From assembly GCF_022829465.1 (NCBI RefSeq), contig NZ_JAKSXZ010000092.1:248001-312000 (forward strand): a stretch of 64,000 nucleotides of DNA, in the 5' to 3' direction. This document shows positions 39,665 to 48,488 of the stretch, one piece after another. The notes beneath the pieces are model-generated. The model searched no databases and had not been told where the DNA came from. It saw nothing but the letters and a program-made list of their open reading frames with translations. The DNA is from Methylobacterium sp. J-067 (GTDB lineage: Bacteria; Pseudomonadota; Alphaproteobacteria; Rhizobiales; Beijerinckiaceae). Positions within the stretch are counted from its first letter, which is position 1; each line of letters starts with the position of its first letter. Position numbers and translations under genes: made by a program.

Positions 39665-40372
39665 TCAGGGCTTCTTCCCCGTCAGCAGGTCGGGCCGCCG
39701 CTCGGCGGTGATTCGCTCGGCCTCCGCCCGCCGCCATTGGGCGATGGCGCCGTGGTTGCCGCCGTTCAGGATGTCCGGGATGGTGCGGCCCTCCCATTCC
39801 CGCGGGCGGGTGTAATGCGGGTATTCGAGGAGCCCGCCCTCGAAGCTTTCCTCCACGCCCGACTCCACCTTGCCCATGACGCCGGGCAGCAGGCGCACGC
39901 AGGCATCGAGCAGGGTGATCGCCGCGATCTCACCGCCCGAGAGCACGTAATCGCCGATCGACACCTCTTCGAGGCCGCGTCCCGCGATCACCCGCTCGTC
40001 TACCCCTTCGAACCGGCCGCAGACCACCACCACACCCGGCCCCGCCGCGAGTTCGCGCACCCGCTCCTGCCGCAACGGGCGGCCCCGGGGGGACATGAGC
40101 AGGCGCGGTCTCGGATCCTCCTGCGGCGCGGCGGCATCGATGGCGGCGGCGAGCACGTCGCAGCGCAGGACCATGCCCGCTCCGCCGCCGGAAGGCGTGT
40201 CGTCCACGTTCCGGTGACGGCCAAGCCCATGCTCGCGGATGTTGCGCGCCTCCAGGCTCCACTCGCCCCGCGTGAGCGCATCGCCGGAGAGCGACACGCC
40301 GAGGGGGCCGGGGAACATCTCCGGGTAGAGGGTGAGGATCGTGGCCCGCCAGGGCATGTCCGCGCGTGTCAT
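39665..40372 (-). CDS. trmD: tRNA (guanine-N1)-methyltransferase TrmD
   Basis: A 235-residue SPOUT methyltransferase that makes m1G37 in t[22 protein letters not shown] starts the fold; [42 protein letters not shown] and the trefoil-knot cofactor loop [15 protein letters not shown] are all present. The start ATG is at 40372, with a second ATG at 40357. Normally trmD follows rimM directly; here a plus-strand gene separates them and rplS is not beside it. Confidence 0.94.
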   Translation of the reverse strand: MTRADMPWRATILTLYPEMFPGPLGVSLSGDALTRGEWSLEARNIREHGLGRHRNVDDTPSGGGAGMVLRCDVLAAAIDAAAPQEDPRPRLLMSPRGRPLRQERVRELAAGPGVVVVCGRFEGVDERVIAGRGLEEVSIGDYVLSGGEIAAITLLDACVRLLPGVMGKVESGVEESFEGGLLEYPHYTRPREWEGRTIPDILNGGNHGAIAQWRRAEAERITAERRPDLLTGKKP

Positions 40373-40447
40373 GTCGCTCCATCGCGCGTCCGGTGCGGCA
40401 CGGTCAACGCGGCCGGCACCGGCGGGGGCCCTCGGCGGTTGTCGAAC

Positions 40448-41167
40448 ATGCTGCGCCTTTCGCTCCTTCTCTCCCTCGCCCTCACCGTCCCGGCCTGGGC
40501 TGCTCAACCGCTGGCGCCTCCGGGCGCCCCGGCCGGGGTCTTTCCGAAGCCGGATCGCCCCGTCGCCGAGATCGTCGCGCCGCAATGGACGGCCGAGGCC
40601 CAGCGCGACAAGGCGGGCGAGTTCGAGCAGGTCGCCAAGGCCATGCGGATCGCCCCCGGCGAGACGGTGGCCGATATCGGGGCGGGCAGCGGCTACTACG
40701 TTGTGCGGCTGAGCCCCCGCGTCGGGCCGTCGGGCAAGGTCCTCGCGGAGGATGTGACGCCGTCCTACCTCGTCAGCCTGGAGCGGCGGGTGAAGGGGCT
40801 TGGGAACGTCACGGTCGTGAAGGGCGAGCCGCACGACCCGCGCCTGCCGCCGGCCTCCGTCGACGCGGTGGTGCTGGTCCACATGTACCACGAGATCACG
40901 CAGCCCTTCGGCCTGCTCTACAACCTCGCCCCCGCGATGCGGCCGGGCGGCCGCGTCGGCATCCTCGATGCGGACGACATCCCCTCCCGCCACGGCACGC
41001 CGCCCGCTCTCCTGCGCTGCGAGTTGGCGGCGGTGGGCTACCGCGAGACCGGCTTCCACCCGATGCCGGACGGCACCTACCTCGCGGTGTTCGAGGCCCC
41101 CGCGCCGGAGGCGAGGCCGAAGCCGGATGCGATCCGTCCGTGTCGGGACGGGGCGACGGCGCGATAA
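40448..41167 (+). CDS. Exported class I SAM-dependent methyltransferase
   Basis: A 239-residue protein with a clear signal peptide ([19 protein letters not shown]) followed by a Rossmann methyltransferase: [20 protein letters not shown] is motif [14 protein letters not shown] motif II and [12 protein letters not shown] motif IV. Some alphaproteobacterial methyltransferases carry such leaders, although SAM is not expected in the periplasm. It interrupts the rimM-trmD arrangement on the opposite strand. Substrate unknown. The ATG at 40448 is chosen because the signal peptide starts there. Confidence 0.85.
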   Translation: MLRLSLLLSLALTVPAWAAQPLAPPGAPAGVFPKPDRPVAEIVAPQWTAEAQRDKAGEFEQVAKAMRIAPGETVADIGAGSGYYVVRLSPRVGPSGKVLAEDVTPSYLVSLERRVKGLGNVTVVKGEPHDPRLPPASVDAVVLVHMYHEITQPFGLLYNLAPAMRPGGRVGILDADDIPSRHGTPPALLRCELAAVGYRETGFHPMPDGTYLAVFEAPAPEARPKPDAIRPCRDGATAR

Positions 41168-41343
41168 GCGCGGCCGTACGAATCAACGCACCGTTGCTTG
41201 AGCACCGCCACGCCGGAGGTGATAACGGCCACGCTTGAGGCGCCTCTCCGATCCGAAGGCCCCCGCTACGGGGCTTGCGGCGGAGCTGATCGGCCGTCGC
41301 CCCCGCCTGGGTGAGGAGATCGATCGGAGAGGAGGTGATTCGT

Positions 41344-41433
41344 GTGCTCGGGATACCGATCCTCACCGTCACCGTGAGTAAAAATGCCAGCGCGTGGTCT
41401 GTGACCATCACGCTGGCATTCAAGCTCATCTAG
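41344..41433 (+). CDS. Candidate microprotein with extended Shine-Dalgarno
   Basis: From GTG 41344 a 29-codon ORF encodes a hydrophobic peptide that begins LGIPILTVTVSK, has NASAWSVTITLAF in the middle and ends KLI. AGGAGGTGAT, complementary to the 16S 3' end over ten bases, lies eight bases ahead. GTG 41335 (three residues longer) and a GTG 41342 frame of 11 codons are alternatives. The coding region contains a large hairpin. The peptide could form one membrane-embedded beta or helical segment. I do not recognise it; it may be a leader peptide or a toxin-like small protein, or chance. Confidence 0.35.
   Translation: MLGIPILTVTVSKNASAWSVTITLAFKLI
41383..41420 (-). terminator. Hairpin terminator of the ffh-rpsP-rimM operon
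   Basis: AATGCCAGCG (41383-41392) and CGCTGGCATT (41411-41420) pair over 10 bp, with an inner TGGT/ACCA stem. Read on the minus strand the hairpin is followed by a T-run (GGCATTTTTAC), so it should stop transcripts leaving rimM. On the plus strand it lies within the candidate microprotein. Confidence 0.7.
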
Positions 41434-41531
41434 CGGAGAGCAAAGGAGCCGAGGCGAGGTAGCGCTTTCCCCGGCTCCATCCTGAGGATAAATCCCCAGG
41501 CCCTGAATTTCAATCGCCCCGTTCGAGCGGT

Positions 41532-42209
41532 TCAGCCCGGATCGTCGGCGGGTTTCGGCCCCGGCGCCTCGAAAAAATCCTCGGGCAGCGCGACGGTGAT
41601 CCGCTTTGCTGGCACGTCGAGATCGGGCACGAACGCCTTGGTGAAGGGCAGGAGCGCCGTCGCCCCGCCTGCGGCTGGGCGCAGTTCCAGGAGATCGCCG
41701 CCGCCGTAATTCGGCACCGCGACCACCATCGCGACGACGGTCCCCGTGGCATCGACGGCGCTGGCGCCGATCAGGTCGGTGGTGAACACCTCGTCGTTGT
41801 CATCCGGCGTGCCGAGGCGGGCGCGGGGGACGTAGATCGCGAGGCGGTTCAGGGCCTCGGCGGCGGTGCGGCCGGAGACACCCTGGACGCGGGCGATCAG
41901 CATGTCGGCCGAGGCGCCGGGGGCGGGGCGGACCTCGGCGAGGGCCAGCGCCCGCCCGTCGGCGGTCGTGAGCGGGCCGTAGCTGGCGATGTCGAGCGGC
42001 GCGGCCGTGTACGACTTCAGCCGCACCTCGCCGTTGAGGCCGTGCGCCCGCCCGAATTCGCCCATCAGGACGAGATCCGGATCGACGGCGGCCGGCGGCG
42101 GCTTCGGAGCGGGGGGCTTGGCCGAAGTCGCGACCTCCGGCGCGAGGGCCGGAGGTCGGGCGCGGCGAGCGCCGTCGCGGGAATGGGGACCAGCGGGGCG
42201 GCGCGTCAC
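41532..42209 (-). CDS. rimM: 16S rRNA maturation factor RimM
   Basis: About 225 residues from GTG 42209. After a Pro/Ala-rich N-terminal extension (roughly 45 residues, longer than usual) comes the RimM barrel ([20 protein letters not shown]) and the PRC-barrel half starting [17 protein letters not shown], ending [17 protein letters not shown] and [12 protein letters not shown]. RimM binds ribosomal protein S19 and helps mature the 30S subunit. It follows rpsP by 11 bases. A later start near GEFGRAHG is possible. Confidence 0.88.
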   Translation of the reverse strand: MTRRPAGPHSRDGARRARPPALAPEVATSAKPPAPKPPPAAVDPDLVLMGEFGRAHGLNGEVRLKSYTAAPLDIASYGPLTTADGRALALAEVRPAPGASADMLIARVQGVSGRTAAEALNRLAIYVPRARLGTPDDNDEVFTTDLIGASAVDATGTVVAMVVAVPNYGGGDLLELRPAAGGATALLPFTKAFVPDLDVPAKRITVALPEDFFEAPGPKPADDPG

Positions 42210-42220
42210 CAGGGCGTGCC

Positions 42221-42583
42221 TTACGCGGCGGCGTCTTCGGCGGGGGCGGCGGCCTTCTCGGCGCGCTTGGCGGCCCGCTCCTTGGACTTCTCGCCCGGCT
42301 CGGCCTTCTGCGGGTTGTTGCGGGCCGGACGCTTGGCGAGGCCGGCGGCGTCGAGGAAGCGCAGGACGCGGTCGGTCGGCTGCGCGCCCTTGGCGAGCCA
42401 GCTCTGGATCTTCTCGTTGTCGAGCACGATGCGGGCCGGATCGTCCTTGGCCTTCATCGGGTCGTAGGCGCCGACCTTGTCGATGAAGCGGCCATCGCGC
42501 GGCGAGCGGGCGTCGGCGACGACGATGCGGTAGTAGGGGCGCTTCTTGGCGCCGCCGCGGGTGAGACGGATCTTGAGCGACAT
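42221..42583 (-). CDS. rpsP: 30S ribosomal protein S16
   Basis: A 120-residue ribosomal protein. The conserved start is [20 protein letters not shown], followed by [17 protein letters not shown]. The C-terminus carries a Lys/Ala/Glu-rich extension of about 30 residues, usual in this order. It lies between chorismate mutase and rimM in the operon. Confidence 0.96.
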   Translation of the reverse strand: MSLKIRLTRGGAKKRPYYRIVVADARSPRDGRFIDKVGAYDPMKAKDDPARIVLDNEKIQSWLAKGAQPTDRVLRFLDAAGLAKRPARNNPQKAEPGEKSKERAAKRAEKAAAPAEDAAA

Positions 42584-42592
42584 GGTGTGTTC

Positions 42593-42922
42593 CTAGTTCT
42601 GGTTGTCGACCGTGGCGCCGTGCTCGGCCGCGATCGTCTGGTGGTGCCGGATGACTTCCTTGACGACGAACGCCAGAAACTTCTCGGCGAAATCGGGGTC
42701 GAGCTTGGCGTCGACCGCGAGTTTGCGGAGCCGGGCGACCTGACGGGCCTCCCGGTCCGGATCGGAAGGGGGGATCCCCTTGCGGGCCTTCAACTCGCCG
42801 ACCCGCTGGGTGCAGCGGAATCGCTCGGCGAGCAGATGGATCAGGGCGGCATCGAAATTGTCGATGCTGTCGCGCAGGCGCGCCAGCTCGGGATCGATGC
42901 CTTGAGCGGAAAGGATCGTCAT
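42593..42922 (-). CDS. Chorismate mutase, AroQ class
   Basis: A 109-residue all-helical chorismate mutase. [20 protein letters not shown] is the first long helix with the catalytic Arg, [19 protein letters not shown] continues with the conserved Lys, and the third helix ends with the KEVIRHHQ segment. It converts chorismate to prephenate, complementing the stand-alone prephenate dehydratase at 28940. Its ATG overlaps the ffh stop by 4 bases, so it is translated with the ribosome-biogenesis genes. Confidence 0.9.
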   Translation of the reverse strand: MTILSAQGIDPELARLRDSIDNFDAALIHLLAERFRCTQRVGELKARKGIPPSDPDREARQVARLRKLAVDAKLDPDFAEKFLAFVVKEVIRHHQTIAAEHGATVDNQN

Positions 42923-44487
42923 TTCTTCTTCCCGAACGGCAGGCCGCCGAGGCCGGGGAGCTTCGGCCCCCCGAGGCCCGGCAGGCCCGGCAACTTCGGC
43001 ATTCCGCCGCCTCCGAGGCCCGGCGGCATCGGCGGCAGCTTGCCCCCGAATTGCTTCTCCAGGGCGGCGATCTGCTCCGGCGTCGGCTCCGGCATCCCCG
43101 GCGGCAAGCCGGGCATGCCCCCCGGCATTCCGCCGCCACCGCCGCCGAGCCCGAACATCGAGCCCAGCGCCTGGCCGATGCCGCGCTTGCCCGAGCCCAT
43201 CGCCTTCATCATGTCGGCCATGGTCCGGTGCATCTTCAGGAGCTTGTTGATCTCCGAGACGTCCACCCCCGAGCCCGCCGCGATGCGCTTCTTGCGGGAA
43301 TTCTTGAGGAGGTCGGGATTCTTGCGCTCCTGCGGGGTCATCGAGGAGATGATCGCCCGCTGGCGCTTGAACATTTTCTCGTCGAGGTTGGCGCCCTCGA
43401 CCTGCTTCTTGATCTGCCCCATGCCGGGCAGCATCCCCATCAGGCCGCCGATGCCGCCCATGCGCTCCATCTGCGCGAGCTGCATGGACAGGTCCTCAAG
43501 GTCGAACTTGCCCTTGCGCATCTTCTCCGCGGTGCGGAGCGCCTGCTCGTGGTCGATGGTCTCGGCGGCCTTCTCGACCAGCGAGACGATGTCGCCCATG
43601 CCGAGGATGCGGTTGGCCACCCGCGCCGGGTGGAACTCCTCCAGCGCATCGACCTTCTCGCCCGTGCCGACGAGCTTGATCGGCTTGCCGGTGACGGCGC
43701 GCATTGAGAGCGCCGCGCCACCGCGCGAATCGCCGTCCATCCGGGTCAGCACGATGCCAGTGACGCCGAGCCGCTCGTCGAAGGCGCGGGCGGTGTTCAC
43801 CGCATCCTGGCCGGTCAGGGCGTCGGCGACGAGGAGCACCTCGTGCGGGTTCGTGGCCGCCTTCACCTCGGCGGCCTCGACCATCAGCGCCTCGTCGACC
43901 GTGGTGCGGCCGGCGGTGTCGAGCATCACCACGTCGAAGCCGCCCAGGCGCGCGGCCTCCATCGCCCGGCGGGCGATCTGCACCGCCGACTGGCCGGCGA
44001 CGATGGGCAGGCTCTCGACGCCCACCTGCTTCGCCAGCACCGCCAGCTGCTCCATGGCGGCCGGGCGGCGCGTGTCGAGGGAGGCGAGCAGCACCTTGCG
44101 GCGCTCGCGCTCGCTGAGGCGGCGGGCGATCTTGGCGGTGGTGGTGGTCTTGCCCGAGCCCTGGAGGCCGACCATCAGGATCGGCACCGGGGCGGGGGCG
44201 TTCAGGCTGATCACCTCGGCATCGGTGCCGAGCATGGCGACCAGCTCGTCGTTGACGAGCTTGACCACCATCTGGCCCGGCGTGACCGACTTCAGCACCG
44301 TGGCGCCGACGGCCTTGTCGCGGACCCGGTCGGTGAAGCCGCGCACCACTTCCAGGGCGACGTCGGCCTCCAGCAGGGCCCGGCGCACCTCGCGCATGGC
44401 GGCGGTGACGTCGGCCTCGGTCAGCGCGCCCCGGCGGGTGAGGCCGGAGAGGATGCCGGAAAGGCGGTCGGAAAGTCCCTCGAACAT
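42919..44487 (-). CDS. ffh: Signal recognition particle protein Ffh
   Basis: A 522-residue SRP GTPase. N-domain [21 protein letters not shown]1 is [15 protein letters not shown], then [24 protein letters not shown], and [14 protein letters not shown]. The M domain is Met-rich ([20 protein letters not shown]) and contains [20 protein letters not shown], the SRP RNA-binding motif. A Gly/Pro/Met-rich tail of about 80 residues follows. The ATG at 44487 fits the conserved start; the open frame upstream is short and not conserved. Confidence 0.96.
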   Translation of the reverse strand: MFEGLSDRLSGILSGLTRRGALTEADVTAAMREVRRALLEADVALEVVRGFTDRVRDKAVGATVLKSVTPGQMVVKLVNDELVAMLGTDAEVISLNAPAPVPILMVGLQGSGKTTTTAKIARRLSERERRKVLLASLDTRRPAAMEQLAVLAKQVGVESLPIVAGQSAVQIARRAMEAARLGGFDVVMLDTAGRTTVDEALMVEAAEVKAATNPHEVLLVADALTGQDAVNTARAFDERLGVTGIVLTRMDGDSRGGAALSMRAVTGKPIKLVGTGEKVDALEEFHPARVANRILGMGDIVSLVEKAAETIDHEQALRTAEKMRKGKFDLEDLSMQLAQMERMGGIGGLMGMLPGMGQIKKQVEGANLDEKMFKRQRAIISSMTPQERKNPDLLKNSRKKRIAAGSGVDVSEINKLLKMHRTMADMMKAMGSGKRGIGQALGSMFGLGGGGGGMPGGMPGLPPGMPEPTPEQIAALEKQFGGKLPPMPPGLGGGGMPKLPGLPGLGGPKLPGLGGLPFGKKK

Positions 44488-44497
44488 GCCCGGCCCG

Positions 44498-44716
44498 CTA
44501 CTGCTCGAGCCCGGCACGCGAGACCCGGCGGGCCTGCAGCGACGCCTCGAAGCTCTGAATCGCGCGGGCGAACTTGTCCCGGCATTCGGGGTTGCAGAAG
44601 CCCACGACGGCGCCGTTGTAGAGCGTCAGCGAGTCGGCCGAAATCGGCTTGCCCGACCACGGGCAGGCGTCGTTCACCGCGTCCTCGATCTTCAGCACGT
44701 GTCTCTCGGCCACCAT
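44498..44716 (-). CDS. Small TRASH/YHS-like metal-binding protein
   Basis: A 72-residue protein whose core is CPWSGKPISADSLTLYNG and VVGFCNPECRDKF, giving a C-x(n)-C-x3-C pattern like the TRASH/YHS metal-binding fold. Homologues in this group are sometimes labelled glutathione S-transferase, which the length does not support. It is the first gene before ffh (10-base gap). A longer frame from 44770 adds only Gly/Pro-rich sequence. Likely a metal-binding or thiol-related helper; function unknown. Confidence 0.72.
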   Translation of the reverse strand: MVAERHVLKIEDAVNDACPWSGKPISADSLTLYNGAVVGFCNPECRDKFARAIQSFEASLQARRVSRAGLEQ

Positions 44717-44885
44717 GCGGTGCAAGCCTCCGCCACCCGGCCCGCCTTCGGGAGTTCGCCCAACGCCCATCGCGCCCGAGGGCGCGGACGCGCTGTCGGG
44801 CGTTGACCTCCGGCCTCGCGGGCCGGTCGGCGGGTCGTGACGCGATCATCTCAGGATCGGGAGCGCGGGGCGTAGCGACCGAACG

Positions 44886-44936
44886 GGGAAAAGTCAATTT
44901 TTCCCTCACCCTCGCTCTCTCGCACAGCGGTGAGGG
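44886..44936. repeat. Two adjacent inverted repeats upstream of the ffh operon
   Basis: GGGAAAA/TTTTCCC (44886-44892 with 44899-44905) and CCCTCACC/GGTGAGGG (44903-44910 with 44929-44936) share three bases. The second looks like the small CCCTCACC-type repeats scattered in intergenic DNA of such genomes; copy number cannot be judged from one window. Confidence 0.45.
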
Positions 44937-45013
44937 GCGGCAGGGGGCCTGCGTCCCTTTACCACCCGTTAAGCATGTTCGGCTTGGGTGAAGGGGAATG
45001 ATTCCCAGGACGC

Positions 45014-45529
45014 ATGCCGATGTCTGAACCCGCCCGCGCGTTTCCGGCCTACGAGGACGACAACCAGGCGGCTCCGACTCCGCTGCGGGATTGGCTCAGC
45101 GCCCTGCAGCGCTACGAGGCCGACGCGAACGGCCCGCTCCAGGCACCGGCGGCCGACAACAGCCCCGGCGGGCCGCGCCTCACCTCGCCGACGCCCCCCG
45201 AGCAGGCTGAGGATGCCGACATCTCCGAACTGATGGCGGAGAACCTGATGCTGAAGGCGAAGCTGCAGGTCGAGCACGACCGGCAGGACGCCCTTCAGAG
45301 CGCGCTGGCCGCGCAGATCCGCGAGTTGCGCGAGCATATCGCGCAGGAGATGGCCTCGCTGGAGGAGTTGCGGGCCGAGCAGGAGGCCGTCCAGGCCGAG
45401 TACGCCGCCTTCCGCGCGGAGCGGGACGCCCTGACGGCCGAGCGGGATGGCTTTCGCGAGGACCGGGACCTGTGGCGGGCGCGGGCCGAGGCCCTGGCCA
45501 AGCCGCTGTTCCAGTCGGTCAAGGCCTGA
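45014..45529 (+). CDS. Coiled-coil protein of unknown function
   Basis: A 171-residue protein (ATG at 45014, with a second ATG two codons later). The first 70 residues are Pro/Ala-rich and disordered; residues about 74-165 form a continuous heptad-type coiled coil (ELMAENLMLKAKLQVEHD through AEYAAFRAERDALTAERDGF). There is no signal peptide or membrane helix. I do not recognise the family. The coiled coil suggests dimerisation or scaffolding. A bidirectional hairpin at 45549 ends the unit. Confidence 0.72.
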   Translation: MPMSEPARAFPAYEDDNQAAPTPLRDWLSALQRYEADANGPLQAPAADNSPGGPRLTSPTPPEQAEDADISELMAENLMLKAKLQVEHDRQDALQSALAAQIRELREHIAQEMASLEELRAEQEAVQAEYAAFRAERDALTAERDGFREDRDLWRARAEALAKPLFQSVKA

Positions 45530-45548
45530 CGCAAGGGCCTGAAACAGC

Positions 45549-45580
45549 GAAGGGCCACCCCGTTTCCAGGATGGCCCTTC
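45549..45580. terminator. Hairpin between convergent units
   Basis: GAAGGGCCA (45549-45557) pairs perfectly with TGGCCCTTC (45572-45580). It lies 19 bases after the coiled-coil gene and 55 bases after the stop of the minus-strand microgene, so it could end both transcripts. T-runs are weak on both sides. Confidence 0.6.
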
Positions 45581-45635
45581 CATTGCCGAACCGACAGTCC
45601 GGCGGAACTGGTCCGAATTCGAGGCTCAGACGCGC

Positions 45636-45707
45636 TTAATGCGACGCGCCGGAGGCGAAGGTCCAGGTCCGGGAAGCCGAGACGGTCGGCTGATGACAAT
45701 GAGACAC
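45636..45707 (-). CDS. Candidate 23-residue microprotein with full-length anti-SD match
   Basis: GTG at 45707 opens a 23-codon ORF beginning SHCHQPTVSASRTW and ending FASGASH, stop TAA. Its ribosome-binding site AAAGGAGGTGATCC (45709-45722) is complementary to the 3' end of 16S rRNA over 14 bases, at ideal spacing. TTCACA and TAACTT with a 17-base spacer (45766-45771 and 45743-45748) resemble a sigma-70 promoter, and the hairpin at 45549 lies downstream. This is a complete minimal gene by layout. The function is unknown. Confidence 0.55.
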   Translation of the reverse strand: MSHCHQPTVSASRTWTFASGASH

Positions 45708-45879
45708 TGGATCACCTCCTTTCGTTAGTTGCGGGAAGGAGGAAGTTAGGCGGCCAAAGCCGGCTTGTGAAGGGTGGGAGGCTGCGTCGCTTAGCCCTCG
45801 CTTTCGCCGGGGATGCGGAAGGGAGTAAGACGGCCCGGAGGCCGCAAGACCTTCCGATCCCTTCACCGCGATCCCGCCC

Positions 45880-46965
45880 GTGAACGTCCAGGTTCCTCCA
45901 CCCCGCGCCGCCGACGAGGCCGCCCTCGATCCGGATGCGATGCGCCAGCCGCTGCCGAGCGCATGGTACTGCGTCGGCCGGGCCGACAGCGTTGGGGGCG
46001 GGCGCGTGCGCGCCGTCGCCCTGAACGGCGAGCAGATGGTGGTCGGGCGCGACAAGGACGGGGCGCTCTTCGCCCTGCGCGACCGCTGCCCGCACCGGGG
46101 CATGGCCCTGTCCAAGGGGCCCTTCGACGGGCAAACGCTGATGTGCCCGTTCCACGGCTGGCGCTTCGGCACGGATGGCGGATGCCGCGACGTGCCGACC
46201 CTGTCCGAGCACGACGCCGCCGACTTCTCCCGCATCCGGGTGCAGCCCTTCCCGATCCGCGAGAGCGCGGGCTTCCTCTGGGTGAACCCGCATCTCGGCC
46301 CGGCCCTCGGCGAGCCGCCCGAACTGCCCTCCCTCGATTTCGAGCCGGCGGGCAGCCTCGTGGTGGAGTTGGAGGTCGAGGCCTCCTTTGACCTCACGGT
46401 GCTCAGCCTCGTGGATCCGGGCCATGTCGCCTTCGTCCACGATACGTGGTGGTTCCGCCCCTCGAAGCAGCTGCGCGAGAAGGTGAAGATCTTCGAGCCG
46501 GTGATGCACGGCTTCACCATGGCGAGCCACGCCACCACGACGAGTTCGCCGGTCTACAAGCTGCTCGGCGGCGTGCCGGATGTGGAGATCGAGTTCCGCC
46601 TGCCGGGCGTGCGGCTAGAGCGGATCCGCGCGGGCACGCGCCGGGTGGCGAACTACACCTACGCCACGCCGCTCTCGCCCCACCGGACCATGCTGACCAA
46701 CGCGCTCTATTGGAGCATGCCGGCGCTCAACCTGCTGAAGCCCGTCGCCCGGCCGCTGATGCGCCAGTTCCTCGGCCAGGATCAGCGGGTGCTGCAGGAT
46801 GCGCAGAAGGGGCTCGACCGCAAGCCGACCATGGTCCTGTTCGGCCAGGGCGACCTGCCCTCGCAATGGTATTTCCGGCTGAAGCGGGAGGCGCTCGAAT
46901 CGGGCCTCGCCGGGCGTCCCTTCGTCAATCCGCTGGAGCGGCGGGAGCTGCGCTGGCGCTCATGA
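45880..46965 (+). CDS. Rieske [2Fe-2S] aromatic ring-hydroxylating oxygenase alpha-type subunit
   Basis: A 361-residue oxygenase. The Rieske domain has DRCPHRGMALSKGPF and LMCPFHGWRFG, giving C-x-H and C-x2-H cluster ligands near residues 69-91. The catalytic domain contains DPGHVAFVHDTWW, where the mononuclear-iron His ligands and bridging Asp are expected. Start is GTG at 45880. No reductase or ferredoxin gene is adjacent, so electron donors come from elsewhere. Substrate unknown; similar proteins act on aromatics, sterols or quaternary amines. Confidence 0.87.
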   Translation: MNVQVPPPRAADEAALDPDAMRQPLPSAWYCVGRADSVGGGRVRAVALNGEQMVVGRDKDGALFALRDRCPHRGMALSKGPFDGQTLMCPFHGWRFGTDGGCRDVPTLSEHDAADFSRIRVQPFPIRESAGFLWVNPHLGPALGEPPELPSLDFEPAGSLVVELEVEASFDLTVLSLVDPGHVAFVHDTWWFRPSKQLREKVKIFEPVMHGFTMASHATTTSSPVYKLLGGVPDVEIEFRLPGVRLERIRAGTRRVANYTYATPLSPHRTMLTNALYWSMPALNLLKPVARPLMRQFLGQDQRVLQDAQKGLDRKPTMVLFGQGDLPSQWYFRLKREALESGLAGRPFVNPLERRELRWRS

Positions 46966-47053
46966 GCCGCCGGATTCCGCGCGCGGAAAGCTCCTGTTAA
47001 CCATGATTTACGTAGTCTCGCGCACGGTTCGTCGCCCCGAGACACGTTGCCCA

Positions 47054-47293
47054 ATGCCCCGCTATTACATCGATCTGCACGACGGCATTCAGCCCATCAA
47101 GGACGAGGTCGGCTTCGACCTGCCCGACCTGCCGGCGGCCCGGGCCAAGGTGGTCCGCATCATGTCGGCCATCGCCCGCGACATGCTCCCCGACGTGGAG
47201 CGCCAGGATTACGTGGCGGGCGTCCGCGATGCCGTGGGCAAGGTGGTCTACCGGGTGCGTCTCTCCCTGGCGACGGAGATCATCGAGGGCTGA
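47054..47293 (+). CDS. DUF6894 family small protein
   Basis: A 79-residue protein starting PRYYIDLHDGIQPIKDEVGF, with a central DLPAARAKVVRIMSAIARD helix and a C-terminal GKVVYRVRLSLATEI strand. This is the pattern of the DUF6894 family, abundant and multi-copy in Methylobacterium and relatives, of unknown function. An in-frame ATG at 47003 would add 17 residues that are not family-like. Confidence 0.8.
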   Translation: MPRYYIDLHDGIQPIKDEVGFDLPDLPAARAKVVRIMSAIARDMLPDVERQDYVAGVRDAVGKVVYRVRLSLATEIIEG

Positions 47294-47346
47294 TCCGCTA
47301 TCGCGTCGCGCTTGACCGGCGCGGCGCGGCGGCCATCTCCTGAAGC

Positions 47347-48408
47347 ATGAAACGGCGCAGCCTGCTGACGGTCGCGAGCGCGGCCACGGTCATGACCCTC
47401 GGCGGCGTCGGCTATGCCGCCCACCGCCGCAACGCGAACCCCTATTATTCCGGGCCGGTCTCGGACCATTTCGACGGGAAGCGCTTCTTCCTGCCGGGGG
47501 TCGACACCGACCGTGGCCTGAAGGACGTCGCCCGCTGGCAGGCCCAGCGCCGCCGCACGCCCTGGCCGAAGAGCGTCCCGAGCCCGTTCCCGGCCGACCG
47601 GCCGCCGGAGCGGGTGGACGGCCTGCGCGTCGTGCTCATCGGCCATGCGAGCTACCTCGTGCAGGTCGCCGGCCGTAACATCCTGATCGATCCGGTCTTC
47701 GCCAAGCGGGCGAGCCCCGTGCGCTTCGCCGGGCCGAAGCGGGTGAACCCGCCGGGCATCGCCCTGGCCGACTTGCCGCCCATCGATGCGGTGCTGATCA
47801 CCCACAACCACTACGACCATCTCGACGGGCCGAACCTCGCGCGGATCTGGCAGGCGCATCAGCCGCTCATGGTGGCGCCCCTCGGCAACGACGCGATCCT
47901 GCGCGGCTACGACGACACGATGCATGTCGAGACCCGCGACTGGGGCGAGTCGGTCGATCTCGGCGACGGGCTGTCCATCCACCTGACGCCCGCCAACCAT
48001 TGGTCGGCGCGGGGGATCAACGACCGCCGCATGGCCCTGTGGTGCGCCTTCGCGATCCTGTCGCCGCAGGGTTTCCACTACCATGTCGGCGATACCGGGC
48101 TCGGCGACGGGTCGATCTTCCAGGCGGTGCGCATGCGTTTCGGGACGCCGCGCCTCGCCACACTGCCCATCGGCGCCTACGAGCCGCGCTGGTTCATGGG
48201 GCCGCAGCATGTCGATCCCGCCGAGGCGGTGGAGATCGCCCGCATCCTCGGCGCGGAGCAGGCGCTCGGGCACCATTGGGGCACGTTCCAACTGACCGAC
48301 GAGGGCGTCGAGCGCCCGGCGGAAGACCTCGCCGCCGCCCTCGCCGCCGCCGGCATGGCGCCGGAAACCTTCCTCGCCCTGCGGCCCGGCCAGGTTTGGC
48401 AGGGCTAA
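47347..48408 (+). CDS. MBL-fold metallo-hydrolase (NAPE-PLD / UlaG-like)
   Basis: A 353-residue metallo-beta-lactamase-fold protein with an N-terminal signal or anchor (KRRSLLTVASAATVMTLGGV). VVLIGHASYLVQVAGRNILI is the fold start, ITHNHYDHLDGPNL supplies the HxHxDH metal site, LTPANHWSARG and YHVGDTGLGDG add the third His and bridging Asp, and ALGHHWGTFQL closes the site. The group includes N-acyl-phosphatidylethanolamine phospholipase-like and lactonase-like enzymes. Single-gene unit; substrate not predictable. Confidence 0.88.
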   Translation: MKRRSLLTVASAATVMTLGGVGYAAHRRNANPYYSGPVSDHFDGKRFFLPGVDTDRGLKDVARWQAQRRRTPWPKSVPSPFPADRPPERVDGLRVVLIGHASYLVQVAGRNILIDPVFAKRASPVRFAGPKRVNPPGIALADLPPIDAVLITHNHYDHLDGPNLARIWQAHQPLMVAPLGNDAILRGYDDTMHVETRDWGESVDLGDGLSIHLTPANHWSARGINDRRMALWCAFAILSPQGFHYHVGDTGLGDGSIFQAVRMRFGTPRLATLPIGAYEPRWFMGPQHVDPAEAVEIARILGAEQALGHHWGTFQLTDEGVERPAEDLAAALAAAGMAPETFLALRPGQVWQG

Positions 48409-48488
48409 GCCGTCCGGCCAAGCATACGGCACGATGTATGCAAGATACCGGACGCGGCGACGACAGCCGCGTCCGAGCCGGAAACCTG

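Larger units (their letters stand above)
41168..41531. other. Intergenic region between the exported methyltransferase and rimM
   Basis: A 364-base stretch without a gene of normal size. It contains a purine-rich ribosome-binding site (AGGAGGTGAT at 41330), a 29-codon ORF (41344-41433), a strong hairpin inside that ORF and a second stem GGAGCCG/CGGCTCC near 41445-41478. The part before 41310 holds nothing I can name. Confidence 0.55.
45530..45879. other. Intergenic region holding the minus-strand microgene
   Basis: This 350-base stretch between the coiled-coil gene and the Rieske gene holds the hairpin, the 23-residue microgene and its likely promoter. CCTCCTT on the minus strand (45736-45742) could also pair with AAGGAGG of the ribosome-binding site (45715-45721). 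I see nothing else between about 45772 and 45879. Confidence 0.55.

Noticed and set aside
40896..41429. 177-codon minus-strand ORF starting inside the hairpin
   Set aside because: It is opposite the exported methyltransferase gene for most of its length and has no recognisable domain or ribosome-binding site.
44886..44905. Rho-independent terminator at GGGAAAA/TTTTCCC
   Set aside because: No gene on either strand ends before it; it sits in the upstream region of the ffh operon, so I list it only as a repeat.
45708..45723. Plus-strand sequence identical to the 3' end of 16S rRNA
   Set aside because: Only about 16 bases match and no rRNA sequence extends further; it is better explained as the reverse complement of a very strong ribosome-binding site on the minus strand.
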